From positions 1 through 6,851 of the forward strand of contig JAAZDU010000125.1 in assembly GCA_012512665.1 (NCBI GenBank): 6,851 nt of DNA, given 5' to 3'. Positions 6,052-6,851 of the stretch are shown here, in pieces. The DNA comes from Bacillota bacterium (lineage in GTDB: Bacteria > Bacillota > Dethiobacteria > DTU022 > JAAZDU01). Both the position numbers and the translations under genes were made by a program. Within the stretch, counting starts at the first letter, position 1; each line of letters starts with the position of its first letter. The notes beneath the pieces were generated by a model. That model was not told the DNA's origin. It saw only the letters and a list, made by a program, of their open reading frames with translations, and ran no database searches.

Positions 6052-6762
6052 TTGAGAAAAAAAATCTTTTTTATCCTGGCCTTGCTTTGTGCCCTGCTGG
6101 CGGCAGGCAGCGTGTATTTTTACATGGAAAGCCTGGCACAGGAAGTAAAAAAGGATATTGAATATACAACTATCCTGGTAGCAAAGGATTATATCCCAGC
6201 CAGGACAGTGATCACTACTGAGATGCTGGAAAAACACGAAGTCCCGGTAAGCCAGCTCCATGAAAACACCCTGACAAAAAAGGAACAAGTTATAGGAGCT
6301 GTAAGCAAAACCCCCTTCTTCCCGGGTGAACCTTTCCTGGAACCCAAGCTGGCATCTCCGGGAGAGCTGAAAGACGGGCTCTCCTATACCATTGCAGAGG
6401 GCAAAAGAGCAGTTGCCATCGCTGTCAATGAGGTTATAGGGGTGGGCAACATGGTTCTGCCTGGAGATTACGTTGACGTGGTAGCAGTGCTGGAGATGGA
6501 TCAGCAAACAGGTGAGGGGGAAAAGCGCACAGCTTATTCCACCCTGGTGGCACAAAAACTAAGAGTTCTGGCAGTGGGGCAATTAATGGCCTCAGAGAGC
6601 ACAAGCATAGCTGCCAGCACAGTAACCCTGGAGGTATCGCCGGCCCAGGCACAGCAACTGGTCCTGGCCACAGAAAGGGGAACAATACGACTTCTGTTAA
6701 GAGGAGCATCCGACGGGGACACTACCGCTTTACCGCCCTTTAAACTGGATGATTTTAGATAA
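6052..6762 (+). CDS. cpaB: Flp pilus assembly protein CpaB/RcpC
   Basis: This 236-residue protein is the CpaB/RcpC component of Tad pilus systems. It has an N-terminal membrane anchor (about 5-24), a SAF domain (about 38-101, with ILVAKDYIPARTVIT and PFFPGEPFLEPKLAS) and an RcpC domain with the family signature RAVAIAVNEVIG followed by LPGDYVDVV (about 119-144). Both domains should lie on the outer side of the membrane. In diderm bacteria CpaB works with the outer-membrane secretin; a monoderm host has no secretin, so a cell-wall role is more likely here. I choose TTG 6052 because AGGAGG (6038-6043, overlapping the tadG stop) is 8 bases upstream; the in-frame TTG at 6046 is only 2 bases from that site. 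It is cotranscribed with tadG and with the following receiver-domain gene. Confidence 0.92.
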   Translation: MRKKIFFILALLCALLAAGSVYFYMESLAQEVKKDIEYTTILVAKDYIPARTVITTEMLEKHEVPVSQLHENTLTKKEQVIGAVSKTPFFPGEPFLEPKLASPGELKDGLSYTIAEGKRAVAIAVNEVIGVGNMVLPGDYVDVVAVLEMDQQTGEGEKRTAYSTLVAQKLRVLAVGQLMASESTSIAASTVTLEVSPAQAQQLVLATERGTIRLLLRGASDGDTTALPPFKLDDFR

Positions 6763-6774
6763 GGGGGCTTAACC

Positions 6775-6849
6775 GTGGAGGAAAAAATACGCATCATTGT
6801 CGTTGATGACATAGAACAAACTCGCACTGACATTAAAAGGCTCCTTTAA
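6775..6849 (+). CDS. Start of a receiver-domain protein, probably receiver-CpaE/TadZ, cut by a stop near the window end
   Basis: The GTG at 6775, preceded by AAGGGGG (6761-6767, overlapping the cpaB stop), opens a frame reading MEEKIRIIVVDDIEQTRTDI then KRLL. This is the first strand and helix of a CheY-like receiver, with the acidic pair D11/D12. In clostridial Tad loci the gene after cpaB is commonly a receiver domain fused to a CpaE/TadZ-type ParA-like ATPase that localises the pilus machine, so that is the likely identity. The frame meets TAA at 6847-6849, after 24 codons. Removing one T from the CTTTAA run would give LLN and keep the frame open, which suits a receiver domain. A one-base insertion, real or from sequencing, is therefore the simplest reading. 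Only 2 bases follow, so this cannot be settled here. A 24-residue functional protein is unlikely. Confidence 0.6.
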   Translation: MEEKIRIIVVDDIEQTRTDIKRLL

Positions 6850-6851
6850 CA

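Noticed and set aside
6022..6555. Long minus-strand open frame of 177 codons opposite cpaB
   Set aside because: It lies opposite a gene with clear family signatures, shows no recognisable motif of its own and has no convincing ribosome binding site.

Overview
The window looks like chromosomal DNA from a Gram-positive, anaerobic, Clostridia-type Firmicute, possibly a Desulfotomaculum/Pelotomaculum/Thermincola-like member of the Peptococcaceae. The grounds are strong AGGAGG-type ribosome binding sites before almost every gene, frequent GTG and TTG starts, a pyruvate:ferredoxin oxidoreductase of the multi-subunit type, a DegS/DegU two-component pair, and a Flp/Tad pilus locus of the kind found in these bacteria. 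The genus is an inference. All confidently called genes lie on the + strand.

Region 1 (1-1866) is the end of a pyruvate/2-oxoacid:ferredoxin oxidoreductase operon. It holds porA (alpha subunit, 5' end outside the window and reading frame broken near 350-367) and an intact porB (TPP- and Fe-S-binding beta subunit). A clear rho-independent terminator closes the operon.

Region 2 (about 1887-3777) is a two-gene signalling operon. A cytoplasmic DegS-type histidine kinase overlaps a DegU-type NarL/LuxR response regulator by 4 bases (ATGA).

Region 3 (3778-4144) is a 367-base gap without a confident gene. It contains an 84-codon minus-strand open frame that reads like a gene remnant, a short perfect inverted repeat, and candidate promoter elements for the downstream genes.

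Region 4 (4145 to the end) is the first part of a Tad (tight adherence) pilus locus: two different Flp pilins, a TadE-like pseudopilin, a TadG-like protein, CpaB/RcpC, and the start of a receiver-domain protein that is probably an N-terminal receiver-CpaE/TadZ fusion. The last gene meets an in-frame stop after 24 codons, 2 bases before the window ends. The motor ATPase (CpaF/TadA), the membrane platform (TadB/TadC) and the prepilin peptidase are not in the window and would be expected downstream. The two pilins and TadE all place the predicted prepilin cleavage site at exactly the same position (G14|Q15, Glu at 19).

The DegSU pair sits directly upstream of the pilus genes and may control them, but that rests on position only. 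I see no RNA gene, CRISPR array, complete mobile element or clear novel defence system. The least explained parts are the 3778-4144 gap and the two reading-frame breaks near the window ends.
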